Shown: positions 1-11,546, numbered from the stretch's first letter. The stretch is DNA of 64,000 nt from Symsagittifera roscoffensis (GCF_963678635.1 NC_087065.1:26617254-26681253); one strand, 5' to 3'. The notes: generated by a model not told the origin, from the letters alone. Made by a program: numbers and translations.

Positions 1-284
1 TAAAAAAGTATGGTAATGGGTTTTTTTAATTTTTTTTTGAGACGCTTTGGAAGTTTTTATCATTTTTTGTTAGTTGCTTTTTCAAAAGGGTAGCCTTAGA
101 AAGTCTTCTTTTACTCCTGTGTACCTGTATACTCCCTGGTATCTTTTTGTTTTAACCCTTTGTGTACGGCGTTCAAAAAAGTCGGTAAGGAATTATTTGA
201 CCGATATTTTTGATTTTTCTTTCTTATTCCAAAAGTTAATCTTCCAAATCTTAAATTCGATTTTAATTGATAGAACGAACAAAA

Positions 285-1010
285 AAGCTACCCTCTAAAG
301 GCGGCTACGCCCCTAATTTTTTTACACATAAAATTATGGCCCTCGGAACAGTGAAGTTTTTTGATTTTTTTGACCGTATTTCGAATCTTTTTGACTTTTC
401 TCGAAAATTAACTTACCAAACCTGAGCTTGTGGACTCAATGGAGATAACGGGTGGTGGAAGCTCCCCTGCGAAACTGGCCACACACAAACTTTTATCGTC
501 GACACAAAGTTTTATTGTCGTCGGAAAAATCATTTATGAATTTTTTGAGCGTTTTTTCCAAATTTAATGAATTTTACAAGCAAATACCCTCCCATTTCTG
601 TAACTTTGAGTCAAACTAAAAAAACGGGCTATGAGAAGCTTCTTTGCATATCCGACTACGCCTAATTTTTTTTTTACTCAAAAAACTATGGCCCTCAGAA
701 AAGTAAAAAAAAATTGATTTTCTTAACCCTTTTCTTGAACCTTTTTGATTTCTCTCGAGAACTACCCTGCGAACCTGGGTTTTCGAGTTCAATCGAAACA
801 ACAAGTTGGTTGAATCTTTTCTGCACAAAAAGCTATGATTCTCGGAAATGTCAACTTTTTGATTTGTTTCCTACCATATCTGATATCATAGGTTTAGTCG
901 ACACAACAGATAAGCTTACTTTTTCAATTTGCTATGCCCCATTTTTTGAAGAAAAGAGTTGTGGCCTTCAAACAAGTGAAGGTTTTGAAACTTTGACTGT
1001 TTCTTGGAAG
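285..1010. repeat. Diverged tandem repeat, about four copies
   Basis: A recurring block reads roughly 'gctacgcccctaattttt', then 'ctatggccctcggaa', then a stretch rich in 'tttttgattt'. Clear copies begin near 285 and 635; two weaker ones lie near 830 and 930. The copies differ by many substitutions and small indels, so this is an old array. Open frames crossing it show no protein family and change between copies. The 284 bases before it show nothing recognisable. Confidence 0.5.
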
Positions 1011-1080
1011 TTTTATGAATCAAATTTTGGAGTTTCTGAAAAACTACCATAACAATTTGAGATGAAAATTTCAATTAAAA

Positions 1081-1715
1081 GAAACGGTTGCAAAATATTT
1101 TCCTGCAGAAGCGCCTCCTCCTTCTTTTTTTTGTGAGTTCAAAATCTTAGAAATTCCAAAATCTCAAAAATTTGTAGTCTTCTAACTTATTTAATAGAGA
1201 AACAAGTAAGGTTTTGGGCAATGTCCAATTTTTGAAATTATGTACTTCGTCCCACATCAGTACCACAAGTTCAAAAAATATCAGAGACGTACCTGCAGTT
1301 TAACTGGGCCCTAAGTGTCCGCCAACGAGACATACAAAAACTAAAAACTTTGGTTCCCCTAGTTTTTCATTCAATTAAAAAAAAAATTTCTTCTTACGTT
1401 TTTTGTGATCGTCAGTGTGCTTTAAAATCCGCCCCCTCAAGAAAATCCTAGACCCGCCCCTCTCTGTAACCAATAGTTTAACAAGTTATCTTCGAGAATC
1501 ACAAGAAGGAAGCTCGTCAACAGAATTGAAATGCAAATAATTTTGATAATCTTTATATTTCATGATTGAGTTTTATGGTGGGAAAAACGACAAAAAGCAT
1601 GCAAGAACAAAAAAAATGCGTTTTCGCCCCATTGGAACAATTTATAGCCTCAGTACCAAAACCACAGTAAACTAATCATTCTGCTTTCGAGCTAGCTTTT
1701 TGCCAGGGTTTTTAT
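1081..1715. other. Intergenic stretch with one degraded hAT-type MITE end
   Basis: No gene is visible. At about 1,430-1,462 lies a sequence close to the right end of the MITE at 11,143-11,546: 'gaaaatcctagacccgcccct' against 'gaaaatcctagatccgcccct'. No matching left end is seen, so it is a truncated relic. Confidence 0.4.
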
Positions 1716-2042
1716 TTAAGGATAAATATCCGGGTATGACATGTGGACATATTTTATCGGACCTGCCAAGCTGTTCATTGGTATCCCTTGTTCTACTACC
1801 CAACTGCTGATCGCTGTCAACTCATCCAGAGATTGAGGAGTGGGCAAAAACATATTGCGTTCTCCACAGTAATTTGCCGCCTCTAACCAACTGAAAGCTC
1901 CCTCTGAAATGTCTCGGAGAAAGTAACACGAAGAGGGCGTGGCGTTTTCAATTGAAAACATACCAGGCGGACAGTCTGCTGGCGAGGCAAGAAAACCAGG
2001 CGGTTTCAAAATTATACCCAACAAGGTAAGAAATAAAAACAT
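1716..2042 (-). CDS. C-type-lectin-like secreted protein, N-terminal half only
   Basis: The 108-residue frame starts with ATG at 2042 and a hydrophobic leader (about residues 1-19, MFLFLTLLGIIL...). It continues with the opening of a C-type lectin domain: Cys24, Cys39, then SWLEAANYCGERN (Cys59) and a segment resembling the family pattern of leucine/proline plus 'sl.EL.ais.Wv' (residues 66-84). Known C-type lectin domains continue with a WIGG-like strand, a W.W motif and two further cysteines; none is present here. The frame stops after 24 more residues that do not look like the fold. Either a donor near 1,763 (CAG|GTCCGA, weak) leads to an exon outside the window, or the gene is truncated. 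An AATAAA overlaps the stop codon (1711-1716 on the complement). If intact, the product would be secreted and bind carbohydrate or another ligand. Fold assignment is fairly sure; intactness is not. Confidence 0.65.
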   Translation of the reverse strand: MFLFLTLLGIILKPPGFLASPADCPPGMFSIENATPSSCYFLRDISEGAFSWLEAANYCGERNMFLPTPQSLDELTAISSWVVEQGIPMNSLAGPIKYVHMSYPDIYP

Positions 2043-2261
2043 GGTTGAGTTATTTTTTATACACGAGTTATATCTAGTTGAGTATCAAAAGTTCACTTTC
2101 TCTTCAAACTTTGTTGTAGTGAAACAATGAAGCAGATTGAAAAAAGAACTTTTTTAAAATTTAGTTCTTAAATTCAGCTGAACCGGCTGGAGATTCTGTC
2201 GGCTTAGAACAATATATCAAACAATGTACAACGTTTTTTGAAGCTTTTGATCAGCTCAAAT

Positions 2262-2352
2262 TTTTTGTACAAAAAAAGTTAGTACAAAGAAGTTTGTACA
2301 AAAGAACTTGTATAATCGAAGTTTGTACAATACTTGTATAATGGAAGTTTGT
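2262..2352. repeat. Short minisatellite of 'gaagtttgtacaa' type
   Basis: Three to four imperfect copies of a unit near 25 bp built from 'agtttgtacaa' and 'acttgtataat' follow one another. There is no coding potential. Confidence 0.55.
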
Positions 2353-4155
2353 TCCATATTTTCTAAACAATTAAATCTTTATGCGTAAAATTTATGATGC
2401 ACATTTTAAGTTTTTTAACCACCAAAATGTCAGCACAATGCTTTAGTTTCATGAATAACTTGGAAGATTTAGTGGGAATCTTTTAACTATTGTGAAAGGA
2501 CGTCTCTGAAACTTTTGTTTTCTGGTAAAACTTGGGTTGATCGGATGAATCAAAGTGTGACAAGACATCTCATTTTTAGAGATTTTCATTTTCAGAAAAA
2601 TATTAGCCCATAAGATATATTTGAAGTATACGTCTGATGTGATAACTTAAAATCGATTATACCCGATTCTTATTGTTTTAAAAAGTTTTATTTGAATTAT
2701 AATCAATTATAATAGGTTATGAAATAAAACAATCTCATGGAAAGTAACACGTTTAAAATTCTAAATCTTTCAAACACCTAATTTTAGTAATTTTACTTGT
2801 CAAAAAATCAAAATAATAATCTGTTATAATTGATTACTTATGCCTAAACTTGGATGCGGGTAATCAGTATTTCCTACAGATTTACTGAGACCAAGAAATT
2901 AAATGTAAAACTAAGATCAGTATTAGACAAATCATTTGCACGAAATTATCCGAACAAAAAAAACGCGGCAAACGTACATTGTATTTATCTGAAACTTCGC
3001 TATGAACCATATCGGACTCATCTGATCTGATGTCTTCAAAAAACTCAAACAGACCTGAAAACTCACAAACTTACATTAGACAAATATACTTTGAGTTTTT
3101 AAGTCTCTCAAACAAAGTTCAATTGCACAAACTTAAGCTATAGTTAAGTTTGAAACGAGAAATAAGGAAGAAAAGCTTATCAAATTTAAGTTTATGAAGT
3201 TTGCTAATGTCTTTTTGTGAAAAAAACCCTCTTGTCGTGGAATTGCGTTTAATTTTCACATAAATTTTCCAATTTTTTCAGCGTTTTTGTTCAGTGACTT
3301 TTTCTTTACTTGAAGATACTGTTTTCCTGATTTAAAAAATTCATCTCTAACAAGCAAAAACATTTAACAGATTATGAAATTGGTTAAACAGATTCAATTA
3401 AAAAAATAGTTTTTTTTGCATAATACGACATAAAAAAATTTCAAAAATTTGAATTTGAAAAGATTTTATTTTTATTAATTTTTTGAATTTTTTTTTGATT
3501 AAAATATTTGGAGATATCTCGAAAAAGTAACTGGACGATAGCGTGGCATTTTAAATTGTAAATAAGCCCACATTAGTTTGTGAAAAACCAACACCTTGAA
3601 ACGTTGAAACGTTTTTGTTGAATAACAGATTCTATTCGCTCAAAGTCTTATTTTAATACATCTTAACAAACTAAATTTTCAGGATAGTAGCAAAAACATT
3701 TTTTAACTTAGACAATTTAATTTAGTTTATGATAATTTAGTTTTTGTATGTTCAGCAGATCATCAAGGCTTCTCTTGATTTGTTTTAAAAACCTAAACTC
3801 TTTTCAAAGAAAAACTAAACTTACTTTTTATAGATCATCAAGGTCGATTAGGCAAAGAAAACAACGAATTAAACTGTGCAACTACAAACTACCAGCAGGA
3901 TTATACAACTTTGTCATATCAGAACTACGAATACAGCGCTCTAGAAATAAATCAACGAAAGGAAAAACAAGATAAAAGAAAACTTAAAAAACTGTCAGAA
4001 AACAATCCCTAAAAACAAAGAAAAAAAAATATTTTTAAAATACCCAATCTGCAAAATTGTGTCTTTTTGTATTTGATGTTACTTTTGCTGACCGAATTAG
4101 CAATTTATTAGCATATGTAGCTGCGTTATTGGTGGCTACTTTTCGCGAAATTTAA
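2353..4155. other. AT-rich intergenic stretch
   Basis: Nothing gene-like was found apart from the dispersed repeat at 2,886-3,016. A 75-residue plus-strand frame at 3,748-3,975 is basic and low in complexity, with no family signature. Around 2,650-2,840 are several imperfect 'aatcgattataa'/'ataattgatta' palindromic pieces, similar in flavour to 8,690-8,830. Confidence 0.4.
2886..3016 (+). repeat. Dispersed repeat copy (pair with 8,415-8,556)
   Basis: This stretch aligns in the same orientation with 8,415-8,556. Shared blocks include 'gatcagtattagaca' versus 'gatcggtattagact', 'ttgcacgaa', 'atccg', then 'tatctgaaa' versus 'tatccgaaa', 'tatga' and 'ccatatcgg' versus 'ccacctcgg'. It is non-coding and of unknown class. 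Confidence 0.45.
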
Positions 4156-4227
4156 GCATTCGTGCCTGAGTGGTTAGTGCGTGAGACTCAAATTTATTAG
4201 TTCGTCGGCTCGAAACCGACTCGTAGC
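4156..4227 (+). pseudogene. tRNA-like pseudogene or SINE head (Leu/Ser-like)
   Basis: A polymerase III A-box-like block (tgcctgagtgg, 4163-4173) and a B-box-like block (ggctcgaaacc, 4207-4217) lie at tRNA spacing. The T-arm stem is perfect (gtcgg, 4204-4208, with ccgac, 4216-4220). The acceptor stem (4156-4162 with 4221-4227) pairs at only two Watson-Crick positions and the anticodon arm is weak. It is therefore not a working tRNA; a decayed tRNA or the head of a tRNA-derived SINE is likelier. Confidence 0.45.
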
Positions 4228-5043
4228 CGAGTGTTTGCTAATTCGATGCTAATTCTACTTTTTCATATTTCACTCGATAGAGCTGCTTTTGGTCGTGTTC
4301 TCGCAAGTGTTTGCAAAGCCCAGCTTCGCTTCTGTCTTTATGCTTAATTTAAGCCGTGAAAACTTAATTTTACTCGAATAAATTAGTTTTTGGAGTTTTC
4401 TAGCTCCAATTTGAGAATCAAAAATTTCATATTTCAAAAATTTTTTGGGGGGTTTTTTGAATTTTTCAACGATGTTTTTTTCCGTTTTTTTAGTCATCTT
4501 TCTGCGTAAACAGTTTTTCAATTGGCCTATTTTATTATGATCGTCGAATATTTCTAAGTTCTATCTACACCATGAAGAAAAAAAACGATACTAATTTGAA
4601 AAAAAAATTTGTTGTTTTTTTCTTCAGGCTATTGCAGGAACAATCTGTGCCACTTGCACAGCAACCGGCAATTCTTTTTTTGTCTTTGTCGTCTTTTTAT
4701 CCGGAGTCTTGTTTTCATTGACCTACAATCTTCAATTATGATTCGTATAACAAAACTGAGAGAGTTTTAGTAGGTTTATTTATACGACGAAGTCACTTGA
4801 CCATAGCTAGTGGACGTAAAAGTGAACTTAGCTTTTGGTGTTTTGACCGAAATCAAGTTCAGTTTACGTATACAAATGTTTTAAAATAATTTGCCACTAA
4901 TATCAGACCAATTAGAGTTTATATTCCCAAAATATTTGGCTAATACACGATTCTCAAATGGATTGACCACCAAGAGAATCGAACCAATAGTATTAAAGGC
5001 GCAATGCATACCAATTATTTCTAGCCGAGGTCGCTGACTCATT
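4228..5043. other. Intergenic stretch, no gene recognised
   Basis: No splice-consistent coding sequence was found. A minus-strand string resembling a myosin-head motif (IGSILLVVNPF, near 4,963-5,000) is listed as a weak lead in the findings. Confidence 0.35.
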
Positions 5044-5310
5044 TTACAAGCAATGCGACTCAAAGCAGATATACTGCGACCATTGCGATCCAAAAAAAAA
5101 CTGTTTTGACTTTGCGCTACAAAAAAGAGGCATGTAGCGACCATTGCTACTCAAAATGAGTATGTTGAGACTATGCGCAACCGAAACGTTTTGTGCGATT
5201 ATGCGCGGTAAAAAAAGTTTTTTTTGCGATTTTGTGCACCTCAAAAAATACACATTCACTTTGCGCGACTCAGAAATTTTTTTTTAATTGTGCGACTAAG
5301 AAGTTTCTGC
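5044..5310. repeat. Degenerate minisatellite with 'ttgcgcgactca' core
   Basis: About eight spaced recurrences of a core such as 'ttgcga(t/c)', 'ttgcgcgactca' or 'atgcgcaacc' are separated by A- or T-rich filler at roughly 25-35 bp. A stray copy of the core (ttgcgacctttgcgcgagcc) occurs at about 6,852. Frames crossing it on the minus strand are by-products of the repeat. Confidence 0.5.
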
Positions 5311-5589
5311 TCAACTTAGCTTGGCCCTGAGCTCAACCGAGACGTTTATAGACCGGAAAAAAATCAGTAAATGAAAGACATTTAGACTTGTTTAACCAGG
5401 TAAAACTGTGTTTGACCGAGAAAACATTAAAACATTCAACTGATTTTGATAGAGGATGTTTTTCAAACCAGAAAAAAATTTGAATGATAACTATGCTTCG
5501 AAAAATTTTGTTGGCCGAGTCTGATCAATGCCATTACGAGGCCTAAATTTTGCACTAGATAGGCGAACAATTTGGGGTCTGTGTAACTC

Positions 5590-6590
5590 TGTATTCCAGA
5601 AGAAGCAAGTGTATAAAAATGTATACGGGATTCCATGAACAAAATTTCCGTGGATTCAGCGTACAACTACCTGTTACGTAAGTGTTGTCTGCACATTTGT
5701 TTTGTCGCGGATTCCACACCAAGCGAATATTGCTCGCTGTTTCGGACTCGGCGACTGCTAGCAGATTCCGCAAAATCAAGAGGAATCCGCAAATGTAAGT
5801 GGAATCCGTAATTTTGTTTTTACTGAACTAAAACAATTGTTGCGTATGAAAAATTAAAAACAAGGCTAGAATTCTTTTTTAGTGAGCGAAATTTAATCAG
5901 ATGGACTTAAATAGTGTCAACGGAACCCTTGAACCAGTTAAAAAACATTGGATCACCAAAATGGTTGATGCCACCCATTAGTATTTGGAGAAAACTCCCA
6001 GCAGAGTTATTTCAAATCATCAATATTTGAGACTATTTAGTCGGGGTGAGAGATGGAATGAGATGGAAGGAATTAAGATCGAAGGAATTGGCAGGAATTG
6101 AGATAAAAGTGACATGAATTGAGATCAAACCCGAAAGGAATTGAGATGAAAGTTGCAATTCTTTTGAAGGAATTGAAATCAAAGTTGGCGGTAAGCTGGC
6201 TAAAGTTGAGATCAAACGTTTAATAAATCAACTGGTAGCTCAATTGTTAGCAATAGTTGGGATTGAAATTAAAGCGCTACTATATTTTTAATTGGAATCC
6301 TCAAACAAAATGCAAATTCTGCTTGCAATTTGCGCGGATTTTTTTTTTTACAATTTCCGCAACAGCTCAATTTTGCAATACCTGTATTTTATTATTTGTT
6401 TCTGGACTTCACAAACTGTTCCATATTCCGCAAATGTTGTTGTGGATTCGTCAAAATTGAGACCTTTTTAACAATTAAGTGTCTTTAGCTGTTTGTTTTT
6501 GATTTTAAAACGTTTAAGAAGATCAAAGAAAAGTAGCAATGTTGCGGATTCCGCAGTAAATCTGATTTTGGCCTGTTGCGGAATCCGCTT
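5590..6590. repeat. Region rich in 'gcggattccgc' near-palindromes
   Basis: The motif ggattccgc/gcggaatcc recurs in both orientations at about 5,630, 5,708, 5,763, 5,780, 5,800, 6,293, 6,330, 6,427, 6,545 and 6,578. The last two read 'gcggattccgc' and 'gcggaatccgc' 33 bp apart. Spacing is irregular, so this is not a simple tandem array. No gene is seen. Confidence 0.4.
6045..6215 (+). repeat. Purine-rich minisatellite, 'ggaattgagatgaaag' unit
   Basis: Seven or so imperfect copies of a 20-30 bp purine-rich unit (ggaattgagatcaaa-type) run in tandem, giving strong strand asymmetry. The minus-strand 60-residue frame is a translation of the repeat. Confidence 0.6.
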
Positions 6591-7071
6591 ATTATTCACA
6601 AAATGCCCATTTTTGCCACGTAATGGCATGTTTTCTCCAATAAGAGTCTGGCTAACAAAAGTCTGCAAACGAAAACAAAGGCTGGCCACAGAAACAACGT
6701 TTTGATGTATGTATGGATTATAAATTGGAAAGCATGTAAACATGTTCTTATGTAAATTATATTGTTGGTGTGTATGTTTCCGGGTTGAGGTACGCAAACT
6801 TTAATTGCAAGTCAAGACTTGAAATGGAGTAGTCGCGAACCAAACTTTTATTGCGACCTTTGCGCGAGCCGTTGAATCTCATTTGCTTAAGCTAGATTTT
6901 ATTAGTTTAATTTATTGATATACTGAATTAAAAGACAACTAGCAGACATACGCAATAATTAATCTCAATGAATTTCCATGGATAGTAATCAATCAATTAG
7001 AACTTCCTAGGCTGTCTCCACAAAATGCTAAAATCATCAATTAAAATGGATTAAGAATCGATTATAAAACA

Positions 7072-7590
7072 AACAAGACTGCTCGTATCAGGGCGAAGCC
7101 TTTTAAGGTTTATGGAGCAGCAGTAATAAGATAAAAAAAATTAAATGAAATAAAATAAAATGAAAATTTTTTTTCTAAAATTTGAAATTTTTTGTGAAAA
7201 TCATCCCCCCACACGCCATGAAAAGTACAAAAAGATAGATTTCGTTCCTTGTAACAAATCAATTATGGCAAATAAGCTTCGTTCAACCAATTTGGAACGA
7301 TTTATAAGACGGATTAAATCTCCGCTGACGCGTTAATAGCGCGAATTATATCGCGCGTTAATTGTCCCAAATTGGTCAAAATGGCAATCTTTAAACCCTC
7401 ATAACTTTACGAAAAATGATCACAGGTGAAATATCTTTTCAAATTTAAGCTCAGGACAACAATACCTTTCGAATGATATAAAAAATTCCGTCAAAAATGG
7501 CTAGTTAGAAAGTCGAAATTTGTCTGAAGAAAAAAAAAACCCCACCCGAGCATAAATATTCCGTTACTTTCGTATCGAAAGTCGGAACAA
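7072..7590 (-). mobile_element. Solo arm of the foldback (long inverted repeat) family
   Basis: This is one right-hand arm of the palindromic element found in the C1GALT1 intron. It runs from 'aacaagactgctcgtatcagg' to 'gtatcgaaagtcggaaca' through the diagnostic blocks 'ccaatttggaacgattt', 'cgcgcgttaattgtccc' and 'gctcaggacaacaat'. An internal deletion of about 18 bp removed 'ctgaaagttccaactg'-like sequence near 7,107. No partner arm lies nearby, so the element is a solo arm or half deleted. Confidence 0.75.
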
Positions 7591-7739
7591 TAAGGTAAAA
7601 ATCAATTTCATCCGTATTAAAAGATTGAAAAATATAATAAGGTATTATAATAAAATTCATGAGTAAGAGCCTATATTTTCGAACACCTTGAAAGTAAATA
7701 ATCATTACTTAAATTTTGTAATTGCTAAAATATGTCTTA

Positions 7740-8130
7740 CGTTTGGCTACAATATTTTTTTTTGTTTTTTGATTGTCTTTTTTCTACTTGTCTCCCCCTC
7801 TCCTAAATACGTTAACTAACTCCTCCCACTTACCCTTATTCCATATTTTGCCACCACCTCTCCTCTTTCGCCACTTACCCTTTTCTTACATTATCCGTAA
7901 AAATACGAGAAAAATACTGTAAACTCGTGCTTCTCTATTCCCCATCTCCTACACACGCATTTTTAACACCCACAGACTTTTACGCTCCTCAAACTTACGG
8001 GGTGTCAAGTAGTTGCAGAGGGGGAGCGTAGTTTGGTGTAGGGGTAGGTGTGGGGTAGGTGCGTGGGGTTGGTGAAGGGAGGTGGTGTAGTTGTGCGGAT
8101 AGCTGTGTGTGTGCGTAGAGGGCGTGTTCA
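7740..8130. other. Pyrimidine-rich then G-rich tract
   Basis: From about 7,740 to 7,960 the plus strand is C/T-rich (ctcctcccacttaccc). From 7,999 to 8,130 it is strongly G-rich (ggggtaggtgtggggtagg). The two halves are loosely complementary and could fold back; the G-rich part could form quadruplexes. No coding function is evident. Confidence 0.4.
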
Positions 8131-8414
8131 ATTTGGTTGTTAAATTTGAGACGACTGGAACCTGATCTAAACTACATTTTATGATTGGATAAATTAGATA
8201 TTTTACCACTGTAAAGTATTTAATATTAACCAATCATGATCCATCTAACTAACAACCCACTTATTTGTAAGTGCTGAAATTACTTGTAATTTCAGCACCA
8301 GAGAGATTTGAATTTAACTTAGAAATTAGTTGCCTCTCCAAGAGAACTTCAGCAGCCGCAATAAACCAGTATACCCTAGATCTATTGAGCCTAGCAGAGA
8401 CTAGTTAAACAACC

Positions 8415-8556
8415 TGAGACTAGATAGTATAAGAGTAAGATTAGGATCGGTATTAGACTAAGAAGTTGCACGAATCTATCCGGCCGAAAATAAGATAGCG
8501 TGACGAGCAGACGGTGTACCCTATCCGAAATTACTCTATGAGTTAACCACCTCGGT
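8415..8556 (+). repeat. Dispersed repeat copy (pair with 2,886-3,016)
   Basis: Homologous to 2,886-3,016 as described there. The two copies differ by many substitutions and indels. The sequence from 8,560 to 8,888 holds short 'ataatccatta'/'taatggatt' inverted pieces and nothing else recognised. Confidence 0.45.
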
Positions 8557-8888
8557 CCTAACTCACGACCAGGGTTTAAAGTAAGAGGAATATAGTTTTG
8601 CGTAATTTTAATCAGAGCAAATAGGTGTAAGAATCGAGTAGGCTGTGAGAAATGCAGAAAAAAACGGCACAGAAAAAAAATTATAAACTTTTATGGAGGT
8701 TATAATCCATTAAATCCATAATAATCCATTAAAGTTGTTGTTATTATAATGGATTTTAAATTGAATATAATCGATTTGATTTCTCTAAAAATCTTAGACT
8801 ATAATTGAATATAATCAATCATTATTCATTAAATTTCATTTCGGGTAGCGCCAAATGAATAGAATAAGTTAACGAACGTTTGAATCTT

Positions 8889-9362
8889 TGCTCACGCTGT
8901 AATAAAATGGTTGAAATAGAGGCAAGTCTTTATTTTTTTCTATTTGGTGTTGATTTTCAAAAGGTTTGACAAAGTTGATTAACAGAGCTCTTAAAAAACC
9001 TTTACAATAGTTTGGTTTTTGACAAACTTTTCTGTCGCCAAAAAAAAATCCGCAGATAGTCACGAAGAGGGGCTCTTGCCCCTTACTCCGAAACTCATTT
9101 ACTTAAGGTTTAAGTAAAAAAAAAATCTCGGAGTAAGGGCAAAAGCCCCTCTTCGTGACTCTTTTCGCTGATTTTTTTTTGGCGGCGCAGAAAAATTTGT
9201 CGAAAACCAGATTATTGTAAAAATTTTTGAAGAGCTCGTTTAACCAATTTTTCAACCTTAAAAAGGTAGAAAACATTTCAAACCTTTTGAAAATTTGAAA
9301 ATCAAAACAACATAGAAAAAGTCAAAGACTTGCTTCTATTTCAACCAATTTTTCGACTGAGT
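8889..9362. mobile_element. 474-bp hairpin element (near-perfect inverted repeat)
   Basis: The left arm, about 8,889-9,091, is the reverse complement of the right arm, 9,128-9,362, around a 36-nt loop (9,092-9,127). The inner 32 bp are almost identical (cacgaagaggggctcttgcc against its complement). Further out the similarity continues through 'gacaaacttttctg', 'gagctctt' and 'ggttgaaatagaggcaagtct' with more mismatches. No protein is encoded. It resembles a snap-back MITE or foldback element; I could not define a target-site duplication. Confidence 0.75.
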
Positions 9363-11142
9363 CATGTATTCAAAAAAATAGTGTTTAGCGTTCAAACTCT
9401 GGAAGTTATTGACAACTACAGCCCAAACGTTTTCATTAAGATACAAGTTTATCTATGGGAAAGTTGAATAGTGTTTAAGGTTTTTGCTGGTAGACCCGTT
9501 CGAAATCAATGTCCTTGGATAACTTTGTAGCGGTATTTTTTATGGACATGGCCCATGAAAAACTTCGGTAATCTATTAGAGAATGAATCATGGATGGTGG
9601 CAGACATATTTCTTACAAGGAGGTAATACGACTATTGATGGATCAGTGGCAACGGTGTTGGATTTAACAAATGGCTGGAAGAAAAATGCGCAATTAGCAG
9701 AGCGCTCAGGGGATCGATAGTCTGATTGCGACTACTTTGCTGTTGCGGATATTTGATGCAGCTAGTTGTCAATGAAAGTTGACCTAGATAGTAGTATTTA
9801 AAATCAAAATTTTTCAAAAATCATACAAGCTGAGTTAAGGAAAGGGGTTGGTGATGCTTGGTCTGCGTCTGCTTAATAAACTACTAAAAACATGCCATTT
9901 TACAATCTTTTTATCAATCTCTGAAGCCAATTATCAAAAGTCATTATTCAGTCTGCTTGCACTTCGTTTGGTCTCCAAATTGCAACACAATCCTGGAGCT
10001 ATCTTAGGAATATTGACGAGGTGGTTTTTTAAAGCTGAACGGAAATTTTCCTCGGGATGCTGGAGAGAACTGACGGGAAAATTAATTGACGATCTTTAAA
10101 ATTAACACTTTTTTCGCGCGCGCTCCCGGTCAAATTGAGTGTGTCTTTGTACCAACGGCGCCTCGTAAAGATTTTATTTAAAAGCTCATTTTGTTTAATA
10201 GTACCACATGGTACAATCTGCTTTTGAGCAGCAACGAAGAGACACGTTTGCCGAATCGCGAAGATTGCCGAATTCTTCTCGAAATTTAACCTTCAGTCAA
10301 ATTCGACGTTTTAATTTAAAAAATTTTGACATTTTTTTTGCACAGTCAGAAAAATATTGATGGATTTGCGGGTAGGCAAAGTTCTTATACGGTCAAAAAC
10401 GATTTCAAATTAGTTTGTCAGGCTTTTTGATTGAAAAATTTTGTATTTTAAAGCAAATAATTCCATTTTGTATCCTAGTTTCAAAATATTCAAAAACTAA
10501 GCCCGATACTTTAAAGTGCCAGAAATTTCAAGACTACCAGCGTTGACGAAAATGCGTATCATACAGTTTTATAATCTGAACGAAAATTTGTCATACATTA
10601 TACAGTTCATTAAAAAGTATATGAAAATAGCATAACAAGCATTTTTCTATGGCATGAATCTTAAAATTAAGCAAACTTTCCAACATCTGGAGTTGAATAA
10701 GCCTTTGCCATTTTTATGATTTGGATGGAAATTGGGGACGCAATTTTTTAAAATTACTATATTGTAGGATAAACTTTTTTCCGTATTATGAAGTTGCATG
10801 ATAAGATTTTTTCCATACGTGAAAATTTTTTTCCATACTTGAAAGCATTTATTGAAACTTTGAGCTCTATCTTAAAAAAACAATGACTAAGTGCTTTTAA
10901 AAGTAGAAGATCCTAAATTAAAGTAGCGGCATGCACGCAGATAAACGGCTTTTTTTGATTTGCCATGCAGATTACTATCATGATTTTTGCACAGATTTAT
11001 ACACAAAAACTCAATTTTTTTTCAGCTCTAAGCTCACCTACAATAGTTTTCAAAAAAACTGAATGCTTATCATACAATTTCTTTCTATGGTAATTGTATG
11101 GGAAGCCTTTTTTTCAGTAATTTCTGCATGTGCTATTGTATG
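9363..11142. other. Intergenic stretch upstream of the MITE, no feature seen
   Basis: An 83-residue plus-strand frame at 9,848-10,099 and a minus-strand frame at 9,632-9,817 lack family signatures and splice context. I regard both as chance. Nothing else was recognised. Confidence 0.4.
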
Positions 11143-11546
11143 CAGGGGTGGATTTAGGGGGGAGGGGTTTGCACGCCCCTTTCTCAGGGATTCGACCCCT
11201 TGCCGACCCAAAGGGTCCCCCTTTGTATTATTTTGAGATATCAATTTTTTGGTGACGGACCCTAAAATATTTCTAAAGGCGCCTTCAGCGCCAATATATA
11301 GTAACTTTGAGGGGAGAGCGCGCGATGAAAGTGATTTTTTGGTCAAGATTTTCCAAAAAGTGCGTAAAAACGCTCTTTTTTGGCCCGTTTTTTCAAAATT
11401 TTTCCGCAGAAAATCTAGCCAAAACAAGGTCTCTTTAGTGCTCTGGGTGAACTCGGAAAATCAATTTGGGCGAACTAAAAAAAGTTGGGCGAACTAAAAA
11501 AAAAAAATCCTCCCCCCTCCTCGAGAAAATCCTAGATCCGCCCCTG
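11143..11546 (+). mobile_element. hAT-type MITE, complete, 8-bp target duplication
   Basis: The 404-bp element starts 'caggggtggatttagg' and ends 'cctagatccgcccctg', which are near-perfect 16-bp terminal inverted repeats. It is flanked by attgtatg (11,135-11,142) and attctatg (11,547-11,554), matching at 7 of 8 bases. An 8-bp duplication and CAGGGG-type ends are characteristic of the hAT superfamily. It has no transposase; the small frames inside (for example 11,249-11,497) are non-coding. It is the reference copy for the truncated relatives at 1.4, 19.4, 23.3, 28.0, 29.6, 52.8, 54.9 and 55.1 kb. Confidence 0.8.
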
